A stretch of 64,000 nucleotides of DNA from positions 38,527-102,526 of the forward strand of contig NZ_AXBA01000023.1 of the NCBI RefSeq assembly GCF_000473085.1. The letters are read 5' to 3'. Position 1 is the first letter of the stretch. Every line of letters starts with the position of its first letter. Under the pieces are notes generated by a model that worked only from the letters and a program-made list of their open reading frames with translations, made no database searches and had not been told where the DNA came from. A program made the translations under genes and the position numbers. Positions 19,069-30,913 of the stretch are shown piece after piece. Source of the stretch: Azorhizobium doebereinerae UFLA1-100. Its GTDB lineage: Bacteria; Pseudomonadota; Alphaproteobacteria; Rhizobiales; Xanthobacteraceae.

Positions 19069-19202
19069 GGGCCGCGACTATAGCAGCGCGCAGCGCCCCG
19101 AACAGGCACCCCCACTTGCCCCACCCCATTTGCCACCCCACTTGCCGCTCCCCGGTCTTCCCCCCACTCTGCGCGCCCGTTCATCCCCGCGAGACGCCGC
19201 CC

Positions 19203-19901
19203 ATGCGCCATCAGATCACCGGCACCACGCTTCCCGTGCTCCAGGTCACCCTCGCCGCCGGCGAGACCCTGCTGGCGGAGACCGACCGCCTGTCGTGGAT
19301 GACCAACAACATCGCCCTCCAGACCACCACCGGCGCGGGCGGCGGAGGCGGCATCTTCGGCGCCATCGGGCGGGCGATCTCCGGCGGCGGGCTGTTCATG
19401 ACCGAGTTCACCGCCCAGGGCGGCGATGGCCTCGTGGCGCTGGCCGCAACCGTGCCTGGGAACATCATCGAGGTGCCCGTCGCCCCTCAGCGCGGCTTCA
19501 TGGCCCATCGCCACGGCTTCCTCGCCGGCTCGTCGGGGATCGAGATTTCCGTCGGCTTCCAGCAGAGCCTCGGCTCCGGCGTGTTCGGCGGCAACGGCTT
19601 CGTGCTCCAGCGCGTCGCCGGCAGCGGCACGGCCTTCATCGAGCTGGGCGGGGAGATCGTCAGCTACGACCTGGCGCCGGGCCAGCAATTGCTGGTCCAT
19701 CCCGGCCATGTGGGCATGTTCGAGGAAAGCGTCGGCTTCAACATCACCATGATACGCGGCGTGAAGAACATCCTGTTCGGCGGCGACGGCCTGTTCCTGG
19801 CGGAGCTGACCGGTCCCGGCAAGGTCTGGCTCCAGACGCTCACCCCGTCCAAGCTCGCCCACGCGCTGGAGCCCTATCTGCCCCAGGCAGAGCGCCGCTG
19901 A
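19203..19901 (+). CDS. AIM24/TIGR00266-family protein
   Basis: A 232-residue all-beta protein of the TIGR00266 (AIM24-like) family, with the conserved start TLPVLQVTLAAGETLLAET, a Gly-rich loop, FMTEFTAQGGDGLVALAA, and LVHPGHVGMFEESVGFNI. The fold is a trimeric double-stranded beta-helix and the function is not established. The ATG at 19203 fits the family length. Three near-identical CCCCAyTTGCC repeats lie just upstream. Confidence 0.88.
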   Translation: MRHQITGTTLPVLQVTLAAGETLLAETDRLSWMTNNIALQTTTGAGGGGGIFGAIGRAISGGGLFMTEFTAQGGDGLVALAATVPGNIIEVPVAPQRGFMAHRHGFLAGSSGIEISVGFQQSLGSGVFGGNGFVLQRVAGSGTAFIELGGEIVSYDLAPGQQLLVHPGHVGMFEESVGFNITMIRGVKNILFGGDGLFLAELTGPGKVWLQTLTPSKLAHALEPYLPQAERR

Positions 19902-19932
19902 ACGTCCGCGACGGCGCGGCCGAGGGACACCC

Positions 19933-20862
19933 TCAGCCGTGCATCAGCGCCGTGACATGGGCGGCGGCAGAGGTGGCGAGCCCCTCCAGGTCGTAGCCGC
20001 CCTCCAGCACCGAGACCACGCGGCCCTCGGCATATTTGTCGGCCACTTCCATCAGGCGCTTGGTCACCCAGCCGAAGTCCGTGTCCACCAGGCGCAGCGA
20101 AGCCAGGGGGTCGTTCTTGTGGGCGTCGAAGCCCGCCGAGATGATGACCAGCTCGGGCCGGTAGGTTTCCAGGCGCGGCAGGATGCGGCTTTCGAAGGCT
20201 TCCTTGAACTCGGCGCCGCCGTCGCCCGAGCGCAGCGGAGCGTTGACGATGGTGCCGAGCGCGCCGGTCTCGCCGACCGCGCCGCTGCCGGGATAGAGCG
20301 GCATCTCGTGGGTGGAGGCGTAGAGCACGCTGTCGTCGGCCCAGAAGATCTCCTGGGTGCCGTTGCCATGGTGGACGTCGAAATCGATGATCGCCACCCG
20401 GCCGATGCCGTATTTGGCCTGGGCGTGGCGGGCCGCGATGGCCGCCTGGTTGAGCAGGCAGAAGCCCATGGGCCGCCGCGTCTCGCAATGGTGGCCGGGC
20501 GGGCGCATGGCGACGAAGGCGTTGGTCACGCGCTTCTCCACCACCTCGTCCACGGCGAAGCAGGCGCCGCCCACGGCGCGCAGCACCGCCTGCCAGGAGC
20601 CGGGCGACAGCACCGTGTCGGAATCGATCCGCACCACGCCGTCCTCGGGCGTGGCCTCGGCCAGGGCATCGACGAAATCACCCGGATGGACGCGGATGAT
20701 GTCCTCGCGCTCGCCCAGCGGCGCTTGGTCCCGCAGCAGGTTCGCGAACCGCTCCTGCTCGAAGATCCGGTCGAGCGCCCGCAGCCGGTCCGCCCGTTCC
20801 GGATGTCCGGCGGGGGTGGCATGCAGGAGACCGGCAGGATGGGTGATGAGCAGGGTGGACAT
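19933..20862 (-). CDS. Histone-deacetylase-family (acetoin utilisation/acetylpolyamine amidohydrolase-like) protein
   Basis: A 309-residue zinc-dependent deacetylase homologue. The start LLITHPAGLLHATPAGHPER, the catalytic His pair in RPPGHHCETRRPMGFCL, and the metal site DVHHGNGTQEIF are all intact, with GFDAHKNDPLASL near the end supplying the third metal ligand. In bacteria such proteins remove acyl groups from proteins, polyamines or small molecules. The ATG at 20862 is preferred over the one seven codons upstream because GAGAGG lies at the right distance before it. It is transcribed towards AIM24 (convergent). Confidence 0.9.
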   Translation of the reverse strand: MSTLLITHPAGLLHATPAGHPERADRLRALDRIFEQERFANLLRDQAPLGEREDIIRVHPGDFVDALAEATPEDGVVRIDSDTVLSPGSWQAVLRAVGGACFAVDEVVEKRVTNAFVAMRPPGHHCETRRPMGFCLLNQAAIAARHAQAKYGIGRVAIIDFDVHHGNGTQEIFWADDSVLYASTHEMPLYPGSGAVGETGALGTIVNAPLRSGDGGAEFKEAFESRILPRLETYRPELVIISAGFDAHKNDPLASLRLVDTDFGWVTKRLMEVADKYAEGRVVSVLEGGYDLEGLATSAAAHVTALMHG

Positions 20863-20999
20863 TGGCGTCAGGGCCTCTCTCATGGAGGGTTCTTTCCCGT
20901 GACATACCATATTCCACGCAGTGCGGAACGATTCTCGACTGCACCGCAGCGGCGACGTTGCGCCGCGCGTCCATGCAACCGGGCGACGTTCCAAACAGA

Positions 21000-21023
21000 A
21001 AAGGCGGGGCATGCCCCGCCTTT
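21000..21023 (-). terminator. Terminator of ppdK
   Basis: A perfect inverted repeat AAAGGCGGGG-CATG-CCCCGCCTTT. On the minus strand it is followed by TCTGTTT, giving a T-rich tail. It lies 26 bases downstream of the ppdK stop. Confidence 0.85.
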
Positions 21024-21048
21024 CCGAACTCCAAGATGAAGGCCCGGA

Positions 21049-23727
<2,679 letters not shown>

Positions 23728-23818
23728 CTCGGAGTTCCCCTTAGGGTAGCGCGCGCGTCTGTGCCGGACGGCGCGGTTGCTTTAGCTCGCGGAACGGCAA
23801 GCTTCAACTGCACGGAAC

Positions 23819-23839
23819 GGCACACCCTGAGGGTGTGCC
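23819..23839. other. Hairpin between the DUF3096 gene and ppdK
   Basis: A perfect inverted repeat GGCACACCC-TGA-GGGTGTGCC without a T run. It lies just after the DUF3096 stop, upstream of ppdK. It may be a weak terminator or a leader structure. Confidence 0.5.
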
Positions 23840-23850
23840 CGGATTTGTAC

Positions 23851-23991
23851 TCAGTGCGGGACCAGGCCAAGGATGCCCACCACGATCAGATAGATCGCCA
23901 CCAGGACGTTGAGCAGCCGGGGAAACAGCAGGATGAGGATCCCCGCTACCAGAGCCACGATCGGCTGGATGATCACGAGATCGAAGGTCAT
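23851..23991 (-). CDS. DUF3096-family small membrane protein
   Basis: A 46-residue hydrophobic protein too short for ordinary ORF cut-offs: MTFDLVIIQPIVALVAGI, then LILLFPRLLNVLVAIYLI and a short tail. It forms two transmembrane segments around a PRLLN turn, which is the signature of the DUF3096 family. Function unknown. It lies upstream of ppdK in the same orientation, separated by a hairpin. Confidence 0.75.
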   Translation of the reverse strand: MTFDLVIIQPIVALVAGILILLFPRLLNVLVAIYLIVVGILGLVPH

Positions 23992-24208
23992 GACGGCTCT
24001 CCTATCAGGGTCGCAGCGGCTGCGCTCACGCTAGAAAGAGGCAAAGGGCGGGTCTGGTTCCGCCCTTCTAGCCAGCTAACGCGTGCAATGCCACATGAAC
24101 CTCACGCCGCTGTGATCCTCCATTGGTCTCAGGTCCATTGCTGCGCAGCAGCACATATGCGGTGATTTCCCCAGGGCCATGTGGCCGTGATGTCTCGGGG
24201 AAGCGGCC

Positions 24209-25087
24209 ATGACAGCGCGGATCGCAAGTGGACATTTCAGGCCGGCGCCGGCGGTCGCTGCCGAATCTTTCAGCCTGCGCAAACTTCTCGCATCGGCGTT
24301 TTTGGCACTGATGACGTTGGGAGCGGTCCTGCTCAGCCCGTCGCCCGCCGCGGCGGAACCCGAGAAATGCCCGCGCATGGTGGCGGACGGACGCCCCCGC
24401 ATCATCCCCGCCTCCGTCCGGCTGGCGGCGGCGGAAGGCGGCCAGGTGCGGCTGACCTTCATCGGCCACGCCACCTTCCTGATCGAGAGCCCGCACGGCG
24501 TGACCATCGCCACGGACTATAACGACTATGTCCGGCCCGACATCGTGCCGGAGATCGTCACCATGAACCGGGCGCACGACACCCACTACACCAGCAACCC
24601 GCCCCCCGGCATCGCCCACATCCTGCGCGGCTGGAGCGAGGACGGCAGCCCGGTGCATCACGACCTCACGGTGGACGACGTGTGGATCCACAACGTGCCC
24701 ACCAACATCCGCCAGGGCGCGGGCACGCGCTACGACGGCAATTCCATCTTCGTGTTCGAGGTGGCGGGCCTGTGCATCGCCCATCTCGGCCACCTGCACC
24801 ACCTGTTGACCCAGGACCACCTGGAGGCGCTCGGCCGCATCGACGTGGTGCTGGCGCCGGTGGACGGTTCCTACACGCTCGACATCGAGGGCATGGTGGA
24901 GACGCTGAAGGCGATCAACGCGCCGCTGGTCATCCCCATGCACTATTTCAGCCAGTGGGGGCTCGACCGTTTCCTCGCCCGCCTCGGCAAGGAGTATGAG
25001 GTGACGCGGGCGGAGAGCCCCAGCGTGCTGCTCTCGCGCGAGAGCCTGCCGCGCAAGCCCACCCTGCTGGTGCTGCCCGGCCGCTGA
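24209..25087 (+). CDS. Exported metallo-beta-lactamase-fold hydrolase (UlaG-like)
   Basis: A 292-residue protein with an extended N-terminal signal sequence (hydrophobic stretch at about residues 28-48, ending SPAAAEPEK) and an MBL fold of the UlaG/lactonase type: LTFIGHATFLIESPHGVTIA, then ATDYNDY, and the later metal ligands in CIAHLGHLHHLL and PMHYFSQWG. The classic HxHxDH motif is not seen in its usual form. The substrate is unknown; the location is periplasmic. It stands alone on the plus strand after a divergent DUF3096 gene. Confidence 0.82.
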   Translation: MTARIASGHFRPAPAVAAESFSLRKLLASAFLALMTLGAVLLSPSPAAAEPEKCPRMVADGRPRIIPASVRLAAAEGGQVRLTFIGHATFLIESPHGVTIATDYNDYVRPDIVPEIVTMNRAHDTHYTSNPPPGIAHILRGWSEDGSPVHHDLTVDDVWIHNVPTNIRQGAGTRYDGNSIFVFEVAGLCIAHLGHLHHLLTQDHLEALGRIDVVLAPVDGSYTLDIEGMVETLKAINAPLVIPMHYFSQWGLDRFLARLGKEYEVTRAESPSVLLSRESLPRKPTLLVLPGR

Positions 25088-25199
25088 GCCGCACGACCAT
25101 CTGACGCCTTGACCGCAGGCCCGGGAGCGCCTTTAAGCCGTGCGCGCCCCGGCGGTCCGTTCGCCCGGCGCCCGGCGATGCCGGCATGCTTGGCGCCGA

Positions 25200-26240
25200 A
25201 TGGTCATGACCCCTCCCGCTTCCCCCGCCGCCGACCGCGCCACCCAGGTGCTGCCCGCGACCAGCCCGGCCCGCATCAAGGCGGCGGCGGTGGCCGCCGC
25301 GCGCCTCATCGCCGAGGGCCGGCTGGTGGCCTTCCCCACCGAGACGGTCTACGGCCTCGGCGCGGATGCCGGCAACCCGCGCGCGGTGGCGGACGTCTAT
25401 GCCGCCAAGGGTCGCCCGGCCTTCAACCCGCTGATCTCCCACGTGCCGGACCTGGCCGCCGCCGCCCGCCTCGGCGTGCTGAACGACGACGCCACCCGGC
25501 TCGCCGCCGCCTTCTGGCCCGGCCCCCTGACCCTCATCGTGCCCTGCCGGGACACGGACGCCATCTGCGATCTTGCCCGCGCCGGGCTCGCCACCACCGC
25601 CCTGCGGGTGCCGGACCATCCCGCAGCACTGGCTTTCCTGGCGGCGGCGGGGCGTCCCGTCGTGGGGCCGAGCGCCAACCGTTCGGGCCATGTCTCGCCC
25701 ACGCTGGCCGCCCATGTGCTGGCCGATCTGTCCGGCCGCATCGACGCGGTGCTGGATGCCGGGCCGACCATGGTCGGGGTGGAATCCACCATCGTCGACT
25801 GCTCCGGGCCGGAGCCGCGCCTGCTGCGGCCGGGCGGGCTGACCCGCGCCGCCATCGAGCAGGTTCTCGGCCGCCCGCTGCCGGACGCCACCGGCGGCGA
25901 CGCGGCGAAGCCCACGGCACCCGGCCGCCTCGCCTCCCATTATGCCCCCAGGGCCGCGGTGCGGCTCGACGCCGAGGAGGTGCGGCCGGGCGAAGCCCTG
26001 CTCACCTTCGACGGTGCCCGCCCGCCGGGCGCGGACGCGGCGGCGCTGGTCATCGACCTGTCGCCCGCCGGCGATCTCACCGAGGCGGCGGCCAATCTCT
26101 ACGGCGCCCTGCGCGCCATCGACGCGCGCGGCGCCGCCGGCATCGCCGTCGTCCCCCTTCCCCGCGAGGGCCTCGGCGAAGCCATCGCCGACCGGCTCGG
26201 CCGCGCCGCCGCCCCCCGCCCCAAGGACATCCAATCATGA
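25200..26240 (+). CDS. sua5: Threonylcarbamoyl-AMP synthase (Sua5)
   Basis: A 346-residue enzyme that makes threonylcarbamoyl-AMP for the t6A37 modification of ANN-decoding tRNAs. The YrdC-type domain shows GRLVAFPTETVYGLGADA, KGRPAFNPLISH and VGPSANRSGHVSPT. The C-terminal Sua5 domain (about residues 240-346, SHYAPRAAVRLD onward) distinguishes it from the short TsaC form. Either ATG at 25200 or 25206 could be the start. The next gene overlaps the stop (ATGA). Confidence 0.94.
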   Translation: MVMTPPASPAADRATQVLPATSPARIKAAAVAAARLIAEGRLVAFPTETVYGLGADAGNPRAVADVYAAKGRPAFNPLISHVPDLAAAARLGVLNDDATRLAAAFWPGPLTLIVPCRDTDAICDLARAGLATTALRVPDHPAALAFLAAAGRPVVGPSANRSGHVSPTLAAHVLADLSGRIDAVLDAGPTMVGVESTIVDCSGPEPRLLRPGGLTRAAIEQVLGRPLPDATGGDAAKPTAPGRLASHYAPRAAVRLDAEEVRPGEALLTFDGARPPGADAAALVIDLSPAGDLTEAAANLYGALRAIDARGAAGIAVVPLPREGLGEAIADRLGRAAAPRPKDIQS

Positions 26241-26677
26241 CCGACACCGGATCTGCGCTGCCCATCGGCCATGTGGCGCAGGAGGAGACCGAGGCGCTGA
26301 TCCGCCTCTGGGTGGCGTGCGGCCTCACCCGCCCCTGGAACGACCCGCATGCGGACATCATGCTGGCCAAGCGGGGGCCGCATTCGACCATCCTGGTGGC
26401 GCGCGACGGCGACGCGCTGGCCGCGTCCGTGATGGTCGGCCACGACGGGCATCGCGGCTGGATGTACTATCTCGCCGTCGATCCGGCCCGCCAGGGCAAG
26501 GGCCTCGGCCGCGTCCTCGTGGCCGCCGCAGAGGATTGGCTGAAGGCGCGCGGCGTGCCGAAGGTCATGCTGCTGGTGCGCCCGGAGAACGAGAAGGTGC
26601 GCGGCTTCTACGAGGCCATCGGCTATCTCGACGAGCCCCGCGTGGTGTTCTCCAAGCGGCTCGACGAACAGGCCTGA
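26237..26677 (+). CDS. GNAT-family acetyltransferase (YpeA-like)
   Basis: A 146-residue acetyltransferase with the typical motif A LAVDPARQGKGLGRVLVAAA and motif B VRPENEKVRGFYEAIGY. The opening ETEALIRLWVACGLTRPWND is the signature of the YpeA-type subgroup. The start overlaps the sua5 stop by four bases, so it is co-translated. The biochemical substrate is unknown. Confidence 0.9.
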   Translation: MTDTGSALPIGHVAQEETEALIRLWVACGLTRPWNDPHADIMLAKRGPHSTILVARDGDALAASVMVGHDGHRGWMYYLAVDPARQGKGLGRVLVAAAEDWLKARGVPKVMLLVRPENEKVRGFYEAIGYLDEPRVVFSKRLDEQA

Positions 26678-26784
26678 AATCTCGGCCGCCGTCCCGCCGG
26701 ACGGCTGTTGCTCCCGACCCCCGCCATGCCAAGATCGCGCCCGCGGCGCACCGCCAAGGTCACGGCGCCGGGCGGGAGGGATCG

Positions 26785-28590
26785 ATGAACGACAGGCAGG
26801 ACGGCCCGGCGGACCCGAGCCGGCGCCGGATGATGGGCAGCGGCGCCGCGCTGATCGGGGCGCAACTGCTGCCCGGCGGCCAGGGCGCCCAGGCGGCGGA
26901 GCCGCCGCCGCGCCCGGCCGCCCCCTCGCCGGTGGCCCCGGACAGTCCGCCCGCCGGCTACAACATCCTGTTCATCCTGGTGGACCAGGAGCATTTCTTC
27001 GAGCGCTGGCCGTTCCCGGTGCCCGGCCGCGAATGGATCAAGGCCAACGGCATCAGCTTCACCAACCACCAGGCGGCGTCCTGCGTGTGCTCGCCGGCGC
27101 GCTCGACGCTCTATACCGGGCAGCACATCCAGCACACCCGCATCTTCGACAATGCCAATTCGCCCTGGCAGGCGGACCTGGCCACCGACATCAAGACCAT
27201 CGGCCACCGCCTCGCCGGTCTCGGCTACCACGCCGCTTATCAGGGCAAGTGGCACCTCAGCTACAATCTCGACAAGGTGAAGCAGGCGGTGGAGGCGCCC
27301 ATGGCCGAATACCGCAAGACTATGGAGACCTACGGCTTCCAGGATTTCTTCGGCTTCGGCGACGTCACCGACACCACGCTCGGCGGCTATAATTACGACG
27401 AGGCCACCACCGCCTTCTCCGCCCGCTGGCTGCGCACCACCGGGCTGGAGCTGAAGGCCAAGGGCCAGCCCTGGTATCTGGCGGTGAACTTCGTCAATCC
27501 GCACGACGTCATGTACATCAATTCGGACCTGCCCGGCGAAACCGTACAGGGCAAGTCTTCCGCCATGGGCATCGCCCGCCCGCCGGACGACGTCATCTAC
27601 AAGGCCACCTGGGATGACGCGCCTCTGCCCGCCACCCGCAGCCAGCCCTTCGACGCGCCGGGCCGGCCGGCGGCGCAGCGGATCTACCAGTCGGTGCAGG
27701 ACACGCTGGTGGGCCAGTGGCCCGACGAGGACCGGCGCTGGCGGGTGCTGCGGGACTATTATTTCAACTGCATCCGCGACTGCGACCGGCAGGTGGTCGC
27801 CCTGCTCGACGCCTTGCGCCAGACCGGGATGGACCGCGACACCATCATCGTCTTCACCGCCGATCACGGCGAGCTGGGCGGTGCGCACCAGATGCGCGGC
27901 AAGGGCAATTCCACCTATCGCGAGCAGAACCACCTGCCGCTCATGGTGGTCCACCCGGCCTATCCGGGCGGCAGCCAGTGCCGGGCGGTGACCTCGCAGA
28001 TCGATCTCACCCCCACGCTGATCGCGCTGACCGGCGCCGCCCCCGACGCCCGCAAGGCGGCGAGCGACGGCCTGCCGGGGCGCGACTTCTCCACTCTGAT
28101 GAAGGCGCCCGCCACCGCCGGCGTGGACGCACTGCGGCCGGGGGCGCTGTTCAACTACAACATGCTGCTGTTCCAGGACGCCAAATGGATCGTCCGGGCC
28201 GAGCAGGTGATCCACGACGACGCCATGAGCGGGGCGCAGAAGATGGCCTGGATGAAGCAGTACGAGCCGGACTTCCACGGCCGCTGCGCCATCCGCTCCC
28301 TCTTCGACGGGCGCTACCGCTTCTCGCGCTATTTCGCCCCGCTCGCCTTCAACACGCCGGACACGTGGGAGGCTCTGGTCGCCGCCAACGACCTCGAACT
28401 CTACGACCTGGAGGCTGACCCCACCGAGGCGCGCAACCTCGCGGCGGACGGCACCAAGCACCGCGACCTGATCCTCGCCATGAACGCCAAGCTGAACGCC
28501 CGCATCGCCGAGGAAGTGGGCGTGGACGACGGCAGCTTCCTGCCGCTGAAGAACGGCCAGTGGGTGTTCCCCGGCCCGGACCAAAGGTAG
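26785..28590 (+). CDS. Exported sulfatase (formylglycine-type)
   Basis: A 601-residue sulfatase-fold hydrolase. A twin-arginine-like signal (SRRRMMGSGAALIGAQ) and a Pro-rich linker precede the core. The catalytic motif is CSPARS with C102, the Cys-x-Pro-x-Arg sequence that is converted to formylglycine. Metal-site elements include NILFILVDQEH and FTADHGELGGAHQM. The start ATG follows GGGAGGG. It cleaves sulfate esters in the periplasm if matured; no formylglycine-generating enzyme, sulfate transporter or other sulfatase is in the window. Phosphonate-monoester-hydrolase-like relatives are possible alternatives. Confidence 0.88.
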   Translation: MNDRQDGPADPSRRRMMGSGAALIGAQLLPGGQGAQAAEPPPRPAAPSPVAPDSPPAGYNILFILVDQEHFFERWPFPVPGREWIKANGISFTNHQAASCVCSPARSTLYTGQHIQHTRIFDNANSPWQADLATDIKTIGHRLAGLGYHAAYQGKWHLSYNLDKVKQAVEAPMAEYRKTMETYGFQDFFGFGDVTDTTLGGYNYDEATTAFSARWLRTTGLELKAKGQPWYLAVNFVNPHDVMYINSDLPGETVQGKSSAMGIARPPDDVIYKATWDDAPLPATRSQPFDAPGRPAAQRIYQSVQDTLVGQWPDEDRRWRVLRDYYFNCIRDCDRQVVALLDALRQTGMDRDTIIVFTADHGELGGAHQMRGKGNSTYREQNHLPLMVVHPAYPGGSQCRAVTSQIDLTPTLIALTGAAPDARKAASDGLPGRDFSTLMKAPATAGVDALRPGALFNYNMLLFQDAKWIVRAEQVIHDDAMSGAQKMAWMKQYEPDFHGRCAIRSLFDGRYRFSRYFAPLAFNTPDTWEALVAANDLELYDLEADPTEARNLAADGTKHRDLILAMNAKLNARIAEEVGVDDGSFLPLKNGQWVFPGPDQR

Positions 28591-28593
28591 CGC

Positions 28594-30054
28594 TCATCCG
28601 CGCAGCCCCCGCCCGGCCGCCCAGCGCCGGGCGGCGGCGCGCAGGTCTTCCGGCGGAAAGCCGGAGAAGCCTATGACGAGGCCCGCGCGCGGCGGGGCAT
28701 CCACATAGAGCGGCGACAGCGCGCGCGGGCCGAAGCCCGCCGTGCGGGCGGCCGCCACGATCACCACGTCGTCGCTGCCCGCCGGCAGGCCGGCCAGCAG
28801 ATGCAGGCCCTGGTCCGGCGCGGTGACGGCGAGGCCCGCGCCGTCCAGGCCCTCCAGCAGCGCGTCGCGGGCGATGCGCGCCCGGCGGCGGGCGCGGCGC
28901 AGGTGGGCCGAGAAATGTCCCTCGCGCAGGAAGGCCGCCAGCGCGCTTTCCGCCAGGGTGGCGGGGAAGCGGTCGGAGCGGTTGCGCACCGCGATCACCG
29001 CGTCGAGCAGCGGCTCGGGTACCACCACATAGCCGACCCTGATGCCGGGAAAGAGCGCCTTGGAGAAGGTGCCCACATAGATGACGCGGCCGGCCGCATC
29101 GACGCCCTGGAGCGCGGTGAGCGGCGGACCGGCGAAGCGGAACTCGCTGTCGTAATCATCCTCGATGATCCAGGCCCCGGCGCGGCGCGCCCAGTCGATC
29201 AAAGCGAGGCGGCGGGACATGGGCAGCGTCACCCCCAGCGGGAACTGGTGCGAGGGCGTCACATAGACCGCCTGGGCCTCGGGCGCGCGCGCCGCGCCGA
29301 CGGCGGGGTCGAGCCCCTCCGCGTCCACCGGCACGCCGACGAGGCGCATGCCGGCACCGGCAAAGGCCGCGCGGGCCATGGGATAGCAGGGGTCCTCGAT
29401 CCAGACCTTGTCGCCGGGGGCGAGGGCGGCGCGGATGACGAGGTCCAGCGCCTGCTGCGAGCCGGAGGTGAGCGTCACCTGCGCCGCATGGCAGCGCACG
29501 CCGCGCGCCGTGCGCAGATAGGCCGCCACCTCCTCGCGCAGGGCCAGGCTGCCGCGCGGATCGCCATAGGCGAAATGGGCGGGCGCGGGCTGCGCCAGGT
29601 GCCGCGTGAGCAGCGCCCGGAACACTTGGAAGGTCCGCGCGTCGGGCGCCGCCACGCCGATGGTGCCCGGCAAGGGCTGCGCCACCTCCCGCGCCTGTGG
29701 CCCACCGTCTGGTGCCTGCGGCATACTCTCTGATGCCTGAGGCGCTTGCGGCGGCGGCGCGGCCGGGGCGATCTGCGGCACCTGCGCGGCGACATAGGTG
29801 CCCGCCCCCACCCGCGCCTGCGCGAACCCATCGGCCAGCAGCATCTCGAACGCCGCCACCGCCGCGCCGCGCGACAGGCCGAGCCTGGCGGCGAGGTCGC
29901 GCGTCGTCGGCAGCTTGGCGCCGGGCGGCAGGGCGCCGGTCTCGATCAGACGGCGCAGTTCCGCATAGAGCGCCACCCGGCGCGGCCCGCTTTGCGGCAG
30001 CACGGGGATGAGCGCCGACCAGTCCGGCACATTGGTCTGCTCGATGCGGGCCAT
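28594..30054 (-). CDS. MocR/PdxR-type regulator (GntR HTH fused to aminotransferase domain)
   Basis: A 486-residue regulator. The N-terminal GntR winged helix (LRRLIETGALPPGAKLPTTR, then LAARLGLSRGAAVAAFEML) joins through a Pro/Gln-rich linker of about 50 residues to a fold-type I aminotransferase-like domain. The PLP lysine lies in VGTFSKALFPGIRVGY. These proteins sense PLP or amino-acid aldimines. It is divergent from a PNPOx-like flavin protein with an inverted repeat between them, so it most likely controls that gene. Confidence 0.93.
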   Translation of the reverse strand: MARIEQTNVPDWSALIPVLPQSGPRRVALYAELRRLIETGALPPGAKLPTTRDLAARLGLSRGAAVAAFEMLLADGFAQARVGAGTYVAAQVPQIAPAAPPPQAPQASESMPQAPDGGPQAREVAQPLPGTIGVAAPDARTFQVFRALLTRHLAQPAPAHFAYGDPRGSLALREEVAAYLRTARGVRCHAAQVTLTSGSQQALDLVIRAALAPGDKVWIEDPCYPMARAAFAGAGMRLVGVPVDAEGLDPAVGAARAPEAQAVYVTPSHQFPLGVTLPMSRRLALIDWARRAGAWIIEDDYDSEFRFAGPPLTALQGVDAAGRVIYVGTFSKALFPGIRVGYVVVPEPLLDAVIAVRNRSDRFPATLAESALAAFLREGHFSAHLRRARRRARIARDALLEGLDGAGLAVTAPDQGLHLLAGLPAGSDDVVIVAAARTAGFGPRALSPLYVDAPPRAGLVIGFSGFPPEDLRAAARRWAAGRGLRG

Positions 30055-30077
30055 ATTGGATCTTTCATGAGTCCAAT
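30055..30077. promoter_or_regulatory. Candidate MocR operator
   Basis: ATTGGA, 11 bases, TCCAAT: a perfect inverted repeat that starts right at the MocR initiation codon and lies 38 bases before the divergent PNPOx-like gene. The position suggests control of both genes. Confidence 0.55.
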
Positions 30078-30114
30078 CCCAGCCTTAGCTCTGTCGTCAG
30101 CAGAAAGGCAAGCC

Positions 30115-30840
30115 ATGACCCATCCGACGACCGCCGAAGCCGCTTTCCCCGTCACCCCGCGCAACAAGGTGAAGCGGATGCACGAGCGCGGCAGCTACGA
30201 CCGCGCGGTGATCTATCCCATCCTCGACGCCGGCTTCCTCTGCCACGTCTCCTATGTGATCGACGGCCAACCCTTCGCCACGCCCACGATCCACTGGCGC
30301 GAGGGCGACACGCTCTATTGGCACGGCTCCTCCGCCAGCCGGATGCTGCGCCACCTGAAGGACGGCGCCTCCGCCTGCCTCACCGTCTCGCATCTTGACG
30401 GACTGGTGCTGGCGCGCTGCGGCTTCAACCATTCGGCCAACTACCGCTCCGCCATGTGCTTCGGCACCGCGCGCATCGTCGACGAGCCGGCCGCGAAAGC
30501 GGCGGCGCTGTCCGCCTTGGTGGACCGCTTCTTCCCCGGCCGCGACGCCACGCTGCGCCCCATGAGCGCGCAGGAGATCAAGGCCACCACGGTGATCGCC
30601 ATGCCCATCGACGAGGCCTCGGCCAAGGTCCGCGCCAAGGGCGTGGGCGATGATGCCGAGGACATGGACCTGCCGATCTGGGCCGGCGTCATCCCGGTGC
30701 GCACCGTCATCGGCGCCATCGAGACCAGCCCGCACGTGCCGGCGGGCGTCGCGACGCCGGACAGCCTCGGCGTCTATGCCCAAGGGGCGACCCTGGACAG
30801 CGCGCTGCTGGCGACACAGCGCCTCTATGAGGGGGAGTGA
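30115..30840 (+). CDS. Pyridoxamine 5'-phosphate oxidase-like FMN-binding protein
   Basis: A 241-residue split-barrel protein of the PNPOx-like (nitroimidazole-resistance-type) family. Visible blocks are VKRMHERGSYDRAVIYPILD, FLCHVSYVIDGQPFATPT, YWHGSSASRMLRHL and NYRSAMCFGTARIV. It probably binds FMN or a related cofactor. Genes of this type are often divergent from MocR regulators, as here. The exact reaction is unknown; a direct role in PLP salvage is possible but not shown. Confidence 0.88.
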   Translation: MTHPTTAEAAFPVTPRNKVKRMHERGSYDRAVIYPILDAGFLCHVSYVIDGQPFATPTIHWREGDTLYWHGSSASRMLRHLKDGASACLTVSHLDGLVLARCGFNHSANYRSAMCFGTARIVDEPAAKAAALSALVDRFFPGRDATLRPMSAQEIKATTVIAMPIDEASAKVRAKGVGDDAEDMDLPIWAGVIPVRTVIGAIETSPHVPAGVATPDSLGVYAQGATLDSALLATQRLYEGE

Positions 30841-30913
30841 GGTACCATGAGGATATCCCCGCTTTCCCAAACGGGCCTATGGTAAGGCATTCTTACGATT
30901 CGCCTGCCCCGCC

